Positions 56,551 to 64,000 of a stretch of DNA of 64,000 nt are shown here, piece after piece. The notes under the pieces are model-generated. The model did no database searches, was not told where the DNA came from, and was given only the letters and a program-made list of their open reading frames with translations. The number at the start of each line of letters is the position of its first letter. Positions within the stretch are counted from its first letter, which is position 1. Position numbers and translations under genes: made by a program. Source of the DNA: Streptomyces calvus (GTDB lineage Bacteria > Actinomycetota > Actinomycetes > Streptomycetales > Streptomycetaceae); the NCBI RefSeq assembly GCF_006782915.1, contig NZ_VCNP01000049.1:1-64000 (forward strand). The letters run 5' to 3'.

Positions 56551-57717
56551 ATGCGTCATTTCGGGCACATCGGCCCTGCGGTGCGGAAACGTCTCTTCTA
56601 TCGGGAGCCGAGCGAGTTCACGGCCGACTCACCGGCCCGGCTGCTCTCCGCGGCCCTGGGCGCCACCCTGTACAGCCCCGCGACCCGGCCCCGGCTCGCC
56701 GACGACGTCGTCAAGCAGGGCGGGCGCGGTGTGGTGTCCATGGTGCTGTGCCTGGAGGACTCCATCGGCGACGCCGACGTGACCGCGGGCGAGGAGAACC
56801 TCGTACGCCAGTTCGCGGACCTGGCCGGGCGGCCCGGGGTGGATCTGCCGCTGCTGTTCATCCGCGTCCGCACCCCCGAGCAGATCCCGGACCTCGTGCG
56901 GCGCCTCGGCCCCGCCGTCCGGCTGCTGGCCGGATTCGTACTGCCGAAGTTCACCGCGGAACGCGGTCTGCCGTTCCTGGAGGCGCTCGCCGGCGCCGAG
57001 GCCGACAGCGGCCGCCGGCTGTTCGCCATGCCCGTACTGGAGTCGCCCGAGCTGCTCTACCGCGAGACGCGCGTGGAGACCCTGGAGGGCATCTTCCGCG
57101 TCATCGACAAGTACCGCGACCGCGTCCTCGCGCTGCGCCTCGGCGTCACCGACTTCTGCTCCTCCTACGGGCTGCGCCGGGGCCCCGACATGACGGCGTA
57201 CGACATCCAGATCGTCGCCTCCGTGATCGCCGACGTGGTGAACATGCTGGGCCGCGCCGACGGCACCGGCTTCACCGTGACCGGGCCGGTCTGGGAGTAC
57301 TTCCGGGTCCAGGAGCGCATGTTCAAGCCGATGCTGCGGCAGAGCCCTTTCCTGGAGGTGCAGGCCGTGGCGCTGCGCGAGACGCTGATCGAACACGCCA
57401 TGGACGGCCTGCTGCGCGAGATCTCCCTCGACCGGGCCAACGGCCTGCAGGGCAAGACCTGCATCCACCCCTCCCACGTGCTGCCGGTGCACGCCCTGTC
57501 CGTCGTCAGCCACGAGGAGTTCAGCGACGCCCAGGACATCCTCCGGCCGGAACGCGGCGGCGGGGGTGTACTGAGGTCGGCCTACACGAACAAGATGAAC
57601 GAGGTGAAACCCCACCGCGCCTGGGCCGAGCGGACCATGCTGCGCGCCGAGGCGTTCGGCGTGGCCAACGAGGACATCGGCTTCGTGGAACTGCTCGCGG
57701 CCGGCCTGGCGGAGTGA
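56551..57717 (+). CDS. HpcH/HpaI aldolase / CitE-like lyase of the Ter module
   Basis: TIM-barrel protein of 388 aa. Motifs include VVSMVLCLEDSIGDADV (metal-binding Asp/Glu), LPLLFIRVRTPEQIPDL, ALRLGVTDFCSSYGLRR and GKTCIHPSHVLPVHAL, which is close to the CitE/citramalyl lyase pattern. Comparative studies of ter loci describe such a lyase as part of a biosynthetic set proposed to make a nucleoside-like metabolite. The ATG at 56551 follows GGGGAG. The PRTase fusion gene begins 77 bp downstream. Confidence 0.9.
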   Translation: MRHFGHIGPAVRKRLFYREPSEFTADSPARLLSAALGATLYSPATRPRLADDVVKQGGRGVVSMVLCLEDSIGDADVTAGEENLVRQFADLAGRPGVDLPLLFIRVRTPEQIPDLVRRLGPAVRLLAGFVLPKFTAERGLPFLEALAGAEADSGRRLFAMPVLESPELLYRETRVETLEGIFRVIDKYRDRVLALRLGVTDFCSSYGLRRGPDMTAYDIQIVASVIADVVNMLGRADGTGFTVTGPVWEYFRVQERMFKPMLRQSPFLEVQAVALRETLIEHAMDGLLREISLDRANGLQGKTCIHPSHVLPVHALSVVSHEEFSDAQDILRPERGGGGVLRSAYTNKMNEVKPHRAWAERTMLRAEAFGVANEDIGFVELLAAGLAE

Positions 57718-57794
57718 ACCGCGCCCGAGTGAACCGCACCGGCGCACCTGACGGAACCGACCGAACCGACCGCTGGGAATCCATGGAGAAGGCT

Positions 57795-60365
57795 GTGAAC
57801 GAGGGGATGCACCGCACGGTGCGTCACGCGACGGGAACCGGCGCGGACGTCTGGTCCGGCAGCTGGGTCACCGAACGGCTCGGGGTCGAGCTGGCCGGGG
57901 ACGACCGGCTGCCGGGGCTGCTGGGGCTGGCGCTGCGCCGCAACCCCAAGCGGGCCCACCTGCTGGTGTCCAACGTCCTCGGCAAGCACGTGCCGCAGGC
58001 GCCGTCCGTCGTCCACGGCCACGGTGTCGCGCTCGGCCGCCGGGTGCGCGAGCTGCTCGGCGACGAGGCGCACGACGCGGTCGTCCTCGGCTACGCGGAG
58101 ACCGCGACCGGCCTCGGCCACTCCGTCGCCGACGGCCTGGCCACCGCCCCCTACCTGCACTCCACCCGCCGACCGGTCGCCGGGACCGCCACGGCCGGCG
58201 GCTTCGAGGAGTCCCACTCCCATGCCACCTCCCACCTGCTGCTCCCGGAGGACCCGCGGCTGCTGGCCGGCGCCGGGCCGTTGGTCCTGGTCGACGACGA
58301 GTTCTCCACCGGCAACACGGTGCTGAACACCGTCCGCGCCCTGCACGGCCGCTATCCGCGCCGCCGCTACGTCGTCGTCGCCCTGGTCGACATGCGCTCA
58401 CCCGCCGACGCCGGCCGCCTGGACGCCTTCGCCCGCGAGATCGGCGCCCGGGTCGACCTGGTGACCGCCGCCTCGGGCACCGTGCGGCTGCCGGACGGCG
58501 TCCTGGAGAAGGGCCAGGAGCTGGTGGCCCGGTACGAGTCCGAGGGTGCCGCGACGGGCAGCGGACCGTCCGCCGCCGCCCCGGGCCCGGCCCAGGACGG
58601 CCCCCACCCGCACGACCCGCCCGCCCACCGCGTCCGCCGCGTCGACCTGGGCTGGCCCTCCGGCCTCCCCGACGGCGGCCGACACGGGTTCACCCCGGCC
58701 CACCGCGCCCGCCTGGAACGCGCCCTGCCCGCCATGGCCGGCCGGATCGCCGACGCGCTGCCCGAAGGCGCCCGCCGCGTCCTCGTCCTCGGCTTCGAGG
58801 AACTGATGTACGCGCCGCTGCGCCTCGCCTGCGCGCTGGAGCAGCGCCTGTCCGCGGGGGACGGCGCCGAGGTGCGTTTCTCCACCACCACCCGCTCGCC
58901 CGTCCTCGCCGTCGACGACCCCGGCTACGCGATACGCACCCGCCTGGTCTTCCCCGCCCACGACGACCCCGCCGACGGCCCCGGCGAGCGCTACGCCTAC
59001 AACGTCGCAGGCAACGGCTTCGACGCCGTCGTCGCCGTCGTCGACTCGGCCGCCGACACCCCCGCACTGCACGCCCCCGACGGCCTGCTCGCCCGGCTCG
59101 CCGAGCACACCCCGCAGGTCCTCCTCGCGGTCGTACCGACGTACGTGCCCGCCGCCCGGGACACACCCCGGGACGCCCGACCGGACGCCCCCGAAAGGCC
59201 CGCCACCATGCTGCCCGAGCCCCTCAGAGGCCCCGCCTTCTCCTCGTACGCGCCCGAGGAGGTCGGCTGGCTGCTCCAGGACCTCTCGGACGTGACGCTG
59301 GAGGCGCCGACCGAGGAACGCGAGGAGGCCATCCAGAGCGGCGGCGCCCACTACGCGGAGTCGCTGCCCGTCGAGTACCAGCCGAGCGAGCAGTACCAGC
59401 AGCTGTTCCACACGGCCCTGGACGAGTCCGCGGCCCGCCTCGCCCACGCGGTCGGCGTGGTCACCGAGACCGTCCTCGCCGAACGGTCACCGCGCCCGGT
59501 GCTGGTCTCCCTCGCCCGCGCCGGCACCCCCGTCGGCATCCTGATGCGCCGCTGGGCCCAGCACCGCCACCACCTCGACCTCCCGCACTACGCCGTCTCC
59601 ATCGTCCGCGGCCGCGGCATCGACGCCAACGCGCTGCGCTGGCTGGCCGCCCACCACGACCCGCGGGACGTCGTGTTCGTCGACGGCTGGACCGGCAAGG
59701 GCGCCATCACCCGCGAACTCGCCCAGGCCGTGGAGGAGTTCGAGAAGACCGAAGGGGTCACCGGTTTCGACCCGGAGATCGCCGTCCTGGCCGACCCCGG
59801 CTCCTGCGTCCGCACCTACGGCACCCGCGAGGACTACCTGATCCCGTCCGCCTGCCTCAACTCCACCGTCTCCGGCCTGATCTCACGCACCGTGCTCCGC
59901 GCCGACCTGGTCGGCCCGCACGACTTCCACGGCGCGAAGTTCTACCGCGAACTCGCGGGCGCGGACCTGTCGGTGGCCTTCCTCGACGCCGTCTCCGCCC
60001 GCTTCCCCGAGGTCACGGACGCGGCCTGCGCCCAGGCCAAGGAACTCCTCGCCACCGACCGGACCCCCACCTGGGAGGGCTGGGCCGCGGTCGAGCGCAT
60101 CAGCGAGGAGTACGGCATCCACGACGTGAACCTCGTCAAGCCCGGCGTCGGCGAGACCACCCGGGTGCTGCTGCGCCGCGTCCCCTGGAAGGTGCTCGCC
60201 CGCGCCGGAGCCGGCCGCGACCTCGACCACGTACGCCTGCTCGCCGAGCAGCGGGGCGTCCCCGTCGAGGAGGTCGCCGACCTCCCCTACACCTGCGTCG
60301 GACTGATCCACCCCCGCTACACGCGGGGCGCGACCGGCGCCGACGGCAAGGCGGTGACCCGCTGA
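57795..60365 (+). CDS. PRTase-TRSP-StiP-PELOTA fusion protein of the Ter module
   Basis: Very large protein of 856 aa. Residues about 1-245 are a phosphoribosyltransferase with PRPP loop LVLVDDEFSTGNTVLNTV. Residues about 300-440 contain the TRSP domain (FSTTTRSPVLAVDD). From about 485 the StiP domain begins, FSSYAPEEVGWLLQDLSDVT, with SACLNSTVSGLISRT as a candidate Cys motif. The end resembles a PELOTA RNA-binding domain, KPGVGETTRVLLRRVPWKVL. In other genomes PRTase-TRSP and StiP are usually separate genes. An internal ATG at 59208 has GAAAGG 9 nt before it and could allow StiP to be made alone. GTG 57795 has GGAG 6 nt upstream; ATG 57783 is an alternative. Confidence 0.87.
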   Translation: MNEGMHRTVRHATGTGADVWSGSWVTERLGVELAGDDRLPGLLGLALRRNPKRAHLLVSNVLGKHVPQAPSVVHGHGVALGRRVRELLGDEAHDAVVLGYAETATGLGHSVADGLATAPYLHSTRRPVAGTATAGGFEESHSHATSHLLLPEDPRLLAGAGPLVLVDDEFSTGNTVLNTVRALHGRYPRRRYVVVALVDMRSPADAGRLDAFAREIGARVDLVTAASGTVRLPDGVLEKGQELVARYESEGAATGSGPSAAAPGPAQDGPHPHDPPAHRVRRVDLGWPSGLPDGGRHGFTPAHRARLERALPAMAGRIADALPEGARRVLVLGFEELMYAPLRLACALEQRLSAGDGAEVRFSTTTRSPVLAVDDPGYAIRTRLVFPAHDDPADGPGERYAYNVAGNGFDAVVAVVDSAADTPALHAPDGLLARLAEHTPQVLLAVVPTYVPAARDTPRDARPDAPERPATMLPEPLRGPAFSSYAPEEVGWLLQDLSDVTLEAPTEEREEAIQSGGAHYAESLPVEYQPSEQYQQLFHTALDESAARLAHAVGVVTETVLAERSPRPVLVSLARAGTPVGILMRRWAQHRHHLDLPHYAVSIVRGRGIDANALRWLAAHHDPRDVVFVDGWTGKGAITRELAQAVEEFEKTEGVTGFDPEIAVLADPGSCVRTYGTREDYLIPSACLNSTVSGLISRTVLRADLVGPHDFHGAKFYRELAGADLSVAFLDAVSARFPEVTDAACAQAKELLATDRTPTWEGWAAVERISEEYGIHDVNLVKPGVGETTRVLLRRVPWKVLARAGAGRDLDHVRLLAEQRGVPVEEVADLPYTCVGLIHPRYTRGATGADGKAVTR

Positions 60366-61177
60366 TGCCCGTCATCGTCGCCAGCGACCTCGACCGCACG
60401 CTCATCTACTCCGCCGCGGCCCTCGCGCTGACCATGCCGGACGCCCGCGCGCCCCGGCTGCTGTGCGTGGAGGTCCACGAGAGCAGGCCCCTGTCCTACA
60501 TGACGGAGACGGCGGCGCAGCTCCTCACCGACCTCGGCGACGCCGCGCTGTTCGTACCGACGACGACCCGCACGCGCAAGCAGTACCAGCGCATCAACCT
60601 CCCCGGCCCGCCGCCCACCTACGCGATCTGCGCCAACGGCGGCCACCTCCTCGTCGACGGCGTGTCCGACCCGGACTGGCACGCGCGGGTCCTCGCCCGG
60701 CTGGCCGACGAGTGCGCCCCGCTGGCCGAGGTGCAGGAGCACCTGCTGCGCACCGCCGACCCGGTGTGGGTGCGCAAGCACCGCGTCGCCGAGGACCTGT
60801 TCGCGTACCTCGTCGTCGAGCGGGAACTGCTCAGCGAGGAGTGGGTGAAGGAACTCGCCGTCTGGGCGGAGAACCGCGGCTGGACGGTGTCCCTCCAGGG
60901 CCGCAAGATCTACGCCGTGCCCAAGCCGCTCACCAAGAGCGCGGCCATGCACGAGGTGGCCCGCCGCACCGGCGCCGACCTCACCCTCGCCGCCGGCGAC
61001 TCCCTCCTCGACGCCGACCTGCTCCTCGCCGCGGACCAGGGCTGGCGGCCCGGCCACGGCGAACTGGCCGACGCCGACTGGACGGGGCCCGCGATCAGGG
61101 CACTGCCCGAACGCGGCGTCCTGGCCGGCGAGCGGATCCTGCGCGAGTTCCTGCGGACGGTGCGCTCGGCCGGGTGA
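60365..61177 (+). CDS. HAD family phosphatase of the Ter module
   Basis: Cytoplasmic phosphatase of 270 aa, Cof/sucrose-phosphatase-like. Motif I is ASDLDRTLIYS (nucleophile Asp and acid/base Asp); motif III Lys and motif IV are seen in VPKPLTKSAAMHEV and LAAGDSLLDADLLL. The ATG overlaps the stop of the fusion gene (TGATG), so the two are coupled. In ter biosynthetic clusters a HAD enzyme is proposed to dephosphorylate the nucleoside-like product. Confidence 0.92.
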   Translation: MPVIVASDLDRTLIYSAAALALTMPDARAPRLLCVEVHESRPLSYMTETAAQLLTDLGDAALFVPTTTRTRKQYQRINLPGPPPTYAICANGGHLLVDGVSDPDWHARVLARLADECAPLAEVQEHLLRTADPVWVRKHRVAEDLFAYLVVERELLSEEWVKELAVWAENRGWTVSLQGRKIYAVPKPLTKSAAMHEVARRTGADLTLAAGDSLLDADLLLAADQGWRPGHGELADADWTGPAIRALPERGVLAGERILREFLRTVRSAG

Positions 61178-61183
61178 GACACA

Positions 61184-61246
61184 CCGGGCACCCGCCCGCC
61201 CCGACCGGCCTCCGGGCGGTTCAGGCGGTTCGGGCGGGTGCGCCGG
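61184..61246. terminator. Imperfect long hairpin after the HAD gene
   Basis: CCGGGCACCCGCCCG (61184-61198) pairs with CGGGCGGGTG and CCGG at 61231-61246 around a 2-base bulge. It starts 6 bp after the stop and closes the Ter operon. Confidence 0.6.
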
Positions 61247-61249
61247 GCC

Positions 61250-61539
61250 GCGGTGCGTGTCCGGGCCGGTGCTTGGTGGTGGTGCCGTGTCCGGGCTGGT
61301 GTTTGACCGGCGTACCGGATCGGGGCCGGTGCTTGGTGGTGGTGCCGTCCCGGGGGCCGGCGCTCGACCGTCGTACGCACCTGGACGGGTGCCTGGCTGC
61401 CCGGCTGTGGTGCCGTCCCGGGGGCTGGTGCTCCACCGGGGTTCCGTGGCCGGTGTGGGAGATCAGCGGTGGTGCCGTCGCCGGGTGGCCGGGGCGTGCG
61501 GGCCGGCGGGCTGCTACCGGTCGGGGAGTCGGCGGGCTG
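61250..61539. repeat. ~60-bp repeats plus copy of the dedA 3' end
   Basis: GCCGGTGCTTGGTGGTGGTG occurs 60 bp apart at about 61265 and 61325, with further related GTGCCGTCCCGGGGGC units downstream to about 61440. Immediately beyond the dedA stop, GCTACCGGTCGGGGAGTCGG (about 61512) repeats the last codons and stop region of dedA (GCTACCGGTCGGGGGAGTCGG from 61538). No gene was seen in this 362-bp convergent gap. Confidence 0.75.
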
Positions 61540-62310
61540 CTACCGGTCGGGGGAGTCGGCGGGCCGGCGGTGCGCGCGGCGCAGGGCGACCGTGTCGTCC
61601 ACGGTGCCGGTGGGCGGCCCGGGCGTCCGGTCCGCGGCCGTTGCCCCCGTGCGACGGCGGCGGCCGCCGCCGGACCGCAACAGCCGCAGGACCACGAACG
61701 CCAGCACGGCCAGCGCGGCCAGACCGAGGACCACCTTGGAGTAGGCCGAGACGATGCCCGTCACCTGCTCCCAGTTGTCCCCCAGCGCATAGCCCGCGAG
61801 CACGAACGCGGTGTTCCAGATCGCGCTGCCCAGCGTCGTCAGCCCGAGGAACAGCGGCAGCCGTATCCGTTCCACTCCGGCGGGCACCGAGATGAGACTG
61901 CGGAAGATAGGGATCATCCGGCCGAAGAACACGGCCTTCGGCCCGTGCCGCAGGAACCAGGCCTCCGTCTTCTCGATGTCCGCGACCTTCACCAGCGGCA
62001 GCCGTCCCGCGATCGCCACCGTCCGGTCCCGGCCGAGCAGCGCGCCCACCCCGTACAGCGCGAGCGCGCCGACCACCGAGCCCGCCGTGGTCCACAGCAG
62101 CACGGCGAGCAGACCCATCCGTCCGCTGCTCGCGGCGAACCCCGCCATCGGCAGGATCACCTCGCTGGGCAGCGGCGGGAACAGGTTCTCCAGCGCGATG
62201 GCAAGGCCCGCCCCGGGAGCACCCATGGCGTCCATGAGGTCGTGGACCCACTGCGGTCCGGCGCTCCCGTCCGCGGCCGCCGTGATCGTCTGCGCTGCGA
62301 TGGCTGTCAT
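61540..62310 (-). CDS. DedA family membrane protein
   Basis: Integral membrane protein of 256 aa. The DedA signature is FGRMIPIFRSLISVPAGVERI with ENLFPPLPSEVILPMAGF earlier; the acidic and Pro residues of these blocks are conserved. DedA proteins include lipid flippases for undecaprenyl phosphate and phospholipids. The C-terminal 45 residues are basic and polar. TAGCGT lies 7 nt before the ATG at 62310, which has no ribosome-binding site. Confidence 0.92.
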   Translation of the reverse strand: MTAIAAQTITAAADGSAGPQWVHDLMDAMGAPGAGLAIALENLFPPLPSEVILPMAGFAASSGRMGLLAVLLWTTAGSVVGALALYGVGALLGRDRTVAIAGRLPLVKVADIEKTEAWFLRHGPKAVFFGRMIPIFRSLISVPAGVERIRLPLFLGLTTLGSAIWNTAFVLAGYALGDNWEQVTGIVSAYSKVVLGLAALAVLAFVVLRLLRSGGGRRRRTGATAADRTPGPPTGTVDDTVALRRAHRRPADSPDR

Positions 62311-62317
62311 GCCGGTC

Positions 62318-62323
62318 ACGCTA
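62318..62323 (-). promoter_or_regulatory. -10 box for leaderless dedA
   Basis: TAGCGT on the minus strand, exactly 7 nt before the ATG at 62310. Confidence 0.45.
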
Positions 62324-62400
62324 GAGAACCGGACCTGAAGAAACCCTGAGGAAATCCGAGCGGCCACGCCCGGTCCGGCCGGGACCGGGCGAGGGGCCGG

Positions 62401-62622
62401 TCAGCCGCAGCAGCCCCCGCCGCAGCAGCCGCCGCCACCGCCGCCCGCGCGGGGTGCCGGGGCCGGTGCGGAGCCGGTGCCGGCCACCGCGACCGTGGAC
62501 AGGAGCTTCACCGTGTCGTCGTGGCCCGCCGGGCAGGCGGCGGGAGCGGAGGACTCCGCCATCGGGCGGCTGAGTTCGAAGGTGTCGCCGCAGGTACGGC
62601 AGCGGTACTCGTAGCGAGGCAT
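62401..62622 (-). CDS. FmdB-type zinc-ribbon mini-protein with Gly-Cys tail
   Basis: Protein of 73 aa. The FmdB ribbon is PRYEYRCRTCGDTFELSRPM, with CxxC and a second C-x-x-x-H pair (CPAGHDD). The tail is unusual: six Gly, two Cys, three Gly, two Cys and a Gly at the very C-terminus, a possible second metal site. ATG 62622 is 6 nt after TACCCT (62629-62634), consistent with a leaderless mRNA. Function of FmdB proteins is unknown. Confidence 0.85.
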   Translation of the reverse strand: MPRYEYRCRTCGDTFELSRPMAESSAPAACPAGHDDTVKLLSTVAVAGTGSAPAPAPRAGGGGGGCCGGGCCG

Positions 62623-62654
62623 GGGCACAGGGTAACCGGCGGGGCGGGCGCGGG

Positions 62655-64000
62655 TCAGTGGGCTCCCGAGCCACGTTCCTCACGGATCCGAGCCACCACG
62701 CGGCCCACCGCGGCCCGTACCTCCTCGGTCTCCGTGAGGAAGTGCCAGTAGTCGGGGTGGCGGCCCTCCAGGCCGGTGACGGCCCGCTCCAGACGGGCCA
62801 CGGCGTCGTCCAGGGGGCGGGCGTGGCGCGGGTCGGGGGTGTTGCGGCCGGCCATGGCGAGGCGCTGGGCGTCGCGGATGGCGAAGCGGGTGCGTTCGAT
62901 CTCCTGCTCGGGGTCCTTCTGCACGGCGTTCAGCCTGTGCAGCCGGTCACCGGCGGCGGAGACGGCCTCGTCGGTCGTGTTCAGCAGGGCGCGCGCGGTG
63001 GACAGCAGGGCGGTCGCGTCGGCCCAGCGCTGCTCGTCGCGTGCGGCGCGGGCCTCGGCGAGCCTGGCTTCCGCCCGGGTCACGTTCTCGGAGGCGACGG
63101 CGGGGACGCGTTGCAGGTCCTGCCAGCAGGCGGCGGTGAAGCGGCGGCGCAGTTCGCTCAGTACGGGTTCGACCTGTTCGGAGCGAGTGGTGAGGGCCTG
63201 GGCGCGGGTGCGCAGGGAGACCAGGCGGCGGTCGATCTCGGCGGCGCGTTCCGGCAGGCGTTCGGCTTCGACCCGTACGGCCTCGGCCTCGCGGGTGACG
63301 CGTTCGGCCCGCTCCAGGGTCTGGGGCACGCCGTGCTGCCCCGCGCCCTGGTTCAGCTTGGTGAGTTCCGGGGAGAGCGCGGCGAGCCGGGCGGCGAGGT
63401 CGTCGGCCCGCAGTCCCGATCCGCGTGCGGTGTCGAGGGCGTTCGAGGCGGCGAGGAGCGTCTGCCGGGCGCGTTCGACGGCGGGCGCGAGCCGGGCGAG
63501 CCGGGTCTCGGCCTTGTCGAGGAGGGGGCCGAGCCCGTCGGCGAAACGGTCCAGTTCCTGCTTGACCCGGCCGAGTTCGTCCTGGGCGGCGGTCAGTTCG
63601 GCGCGGGCGCGGGAGGCGGTGGAGGCTTCCAGGTCGTCGCGGTCGAGGTCGTGGGCGTCGACGGCGCCGATGTATCGGTGGCTGGCCTCGTCGATGCGCC
63701 GGCCGAGCGCCTCGAAGTCGGCGACGGCGCGGCGGGCGGCGGGGGAGTCGTCGACGGCGCTGATCGTCTCGATGGAGATCCGCAGGTCGCGCTGGGCGGT
63801 GTCGAGTTCGTAGAACGCGGCGGCCGCGGCGTCCTTGGCGGCCTGGGCCTCGGCCCGCTGGTTCTCGGCCCGTCCGCCGAACCAGCGCCGGGTGCCGCCG
63901 CCGGCGAACGCGGCGGGCAGCACCAGTGCCGCGGCCAGCGGCAGCCCCGCCAGAACGAGCAGGTCACGCAGTGGGCCCGGGGCCCGGCGTGGGCGGCGCC
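62655..64000 (-). CDS. Coiled-coil membrane protein, N-terminus beyond the window (partial)
   Basis: At least 447 residues in the open frame to the window edge. The visible upstream part is hydrophobic, LLVLAGLPLAAALVLPAAF, so one membrane span precedes a long helical region rich in Ala, Arg and Glu with heptad-like spacing (AERVTREAEAVRVEAERLPE and others). The C-terminus ends AVGRVVARIREERGSGAH. No enzymatic motif was seen. Actinobacterial homologues often carry an N-terminal TPM or related domain, which would lie outside. An internal GTG at 63923 is not the real start. Confidence 0.75.
   Translation of the reverse strand, partial: RRPRRAPGPLRDLLVLAGLPLAAALVLPAAFAGGGTRRWFGGRAENQRAEAQAAKDAAAAAFYELDTAQRDLRISIETISAVDDSPAARRAVADFEALGRRIDEASHRYIGAVDAHDLDRDDLEASTASRARAELTAAQDELGRVKQELDRFADGLGPLLDKAETRLARLAPAVERARQTLLAASNALDTARGSGLRADDLAARLAALSPELTKLNQGAGQHGVPQTLERAERVTREAEAVRVEAERLPERAAEIDRRLVSLRTRAQALTTRSEQVEPVLSELRRRFTAACWQDLQRVPAVASENVTRAEARLAEARAARDEQRWADATALLSTARALLNTTDEAVSAAGDRLHRLNAVQKDPEQEIERTRFAIRDAQRLAMAGRNTPDPRHARPLDDAVARLERAVTGLEGRHPDYWHFLTETEEVRAAVGRVVARIREERGSGAH

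Noticed and set aside
56343..57794. Upstream extension of the PRTase fusion across the lyase gene
   Set aside because: The frame is open for 480 more codons, but it is Arg/Pro-rich shadow over the lyase. The real start is near 57783-57807.

Overview
The window is chromosomal DNA from a high-GC actinomycete, almost certainly Streptomyces. The evidence is the GC-saturated third codon position throughout, Streptomyces-type TANNNT -10 boxes with apparently leaderless starts, the fasR-fabD-fabH-acpP-fabF cluster, a homodimeric-type aceE, an actinobacterial mce operon, and actinobacterial families DUF3145 and DUF3052. No tRNA, rRNA, CRISPR array, complete IS or phage gene was seen. From recall of gene order only, it resembles the S. 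coelicolor region from the mce locus (about SCO2422) down to the ter genes (about SCO2360); this was not checked by alignment.

Layout. 1-13.8 kb (+): one mce lipid-importer operon: ATPase, two YrbE/MlaE permeases, six MCE-domain proteins (A-F), four small Mce-associated membrane proteins and a lytic transglycosylase-like protein. 14-24.9 kb (-): an aminotransferase with a long low-complexity tail, then a sugar region: Tat-exported aldose 1-epimerase, a ChvE/GguAB-type sugar ABC importer, a U32-like TIM-barrel protein, a zinc alcohol dehydrogenase and a galactonate-dehydratase-like enolase-superfamily enzyme. A repeated GTTCGA-N4-TCG motif lies near the starts of these units. 25-34.5 kb: mixed genes, including a zinc-ribbon membrane protein, MarR/oxidoreductase pair, EI24 and LysE membrane proteins, a pyroglutamyl-peptidase-like protein whose expected catalytic Cys is Ser, a second (cytoplasmic) aldose 1-epimerase, a GDSL lipase lipoprotein and DUF3145.

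34.5-39.5 kb (-): fatty-acid synthase type II cluster with its regulator fasR. 39.5-47.3 kb: pirin, beta-lactamase-fold hydrolase, MerR regulator with an aldo/keto reductase, DUF4429/SHOCT protein, DUF1023-type hydrolase, and a divergent TetR/MFS drug-efflux pair. 47.5-51.7 kb: aceE, DUF3052, peroxiredoxin. 51.8-61.2 kb: a Ter stress module with four TerD-family proteins, a TerC-like DUF475 membrane protein, a CitE-like lyase, a very large PRTase-TRSP-StiP-PELOTA fusion and a HAD phosphatase. 61.5-64 kb: DedA protein, a zinc-ribbon mini-protein and the 3' part of a coiled-coil membrane protein running off the window.

Beyond known gene families, the most distinctive features are non-coding. 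Four tandem-repeat arrays sit at gene 3' ends; in three of them the repeat unit includes a copy of the neighbouring gene's stop-codon region. One array is a strict 34-bp repeat in 14 copies. There are also two MITE-like inverted-repeat elements, each abutting a TAG stop codon, and a set of genes whose start codon lies exactly 7 nt after a -10 box.
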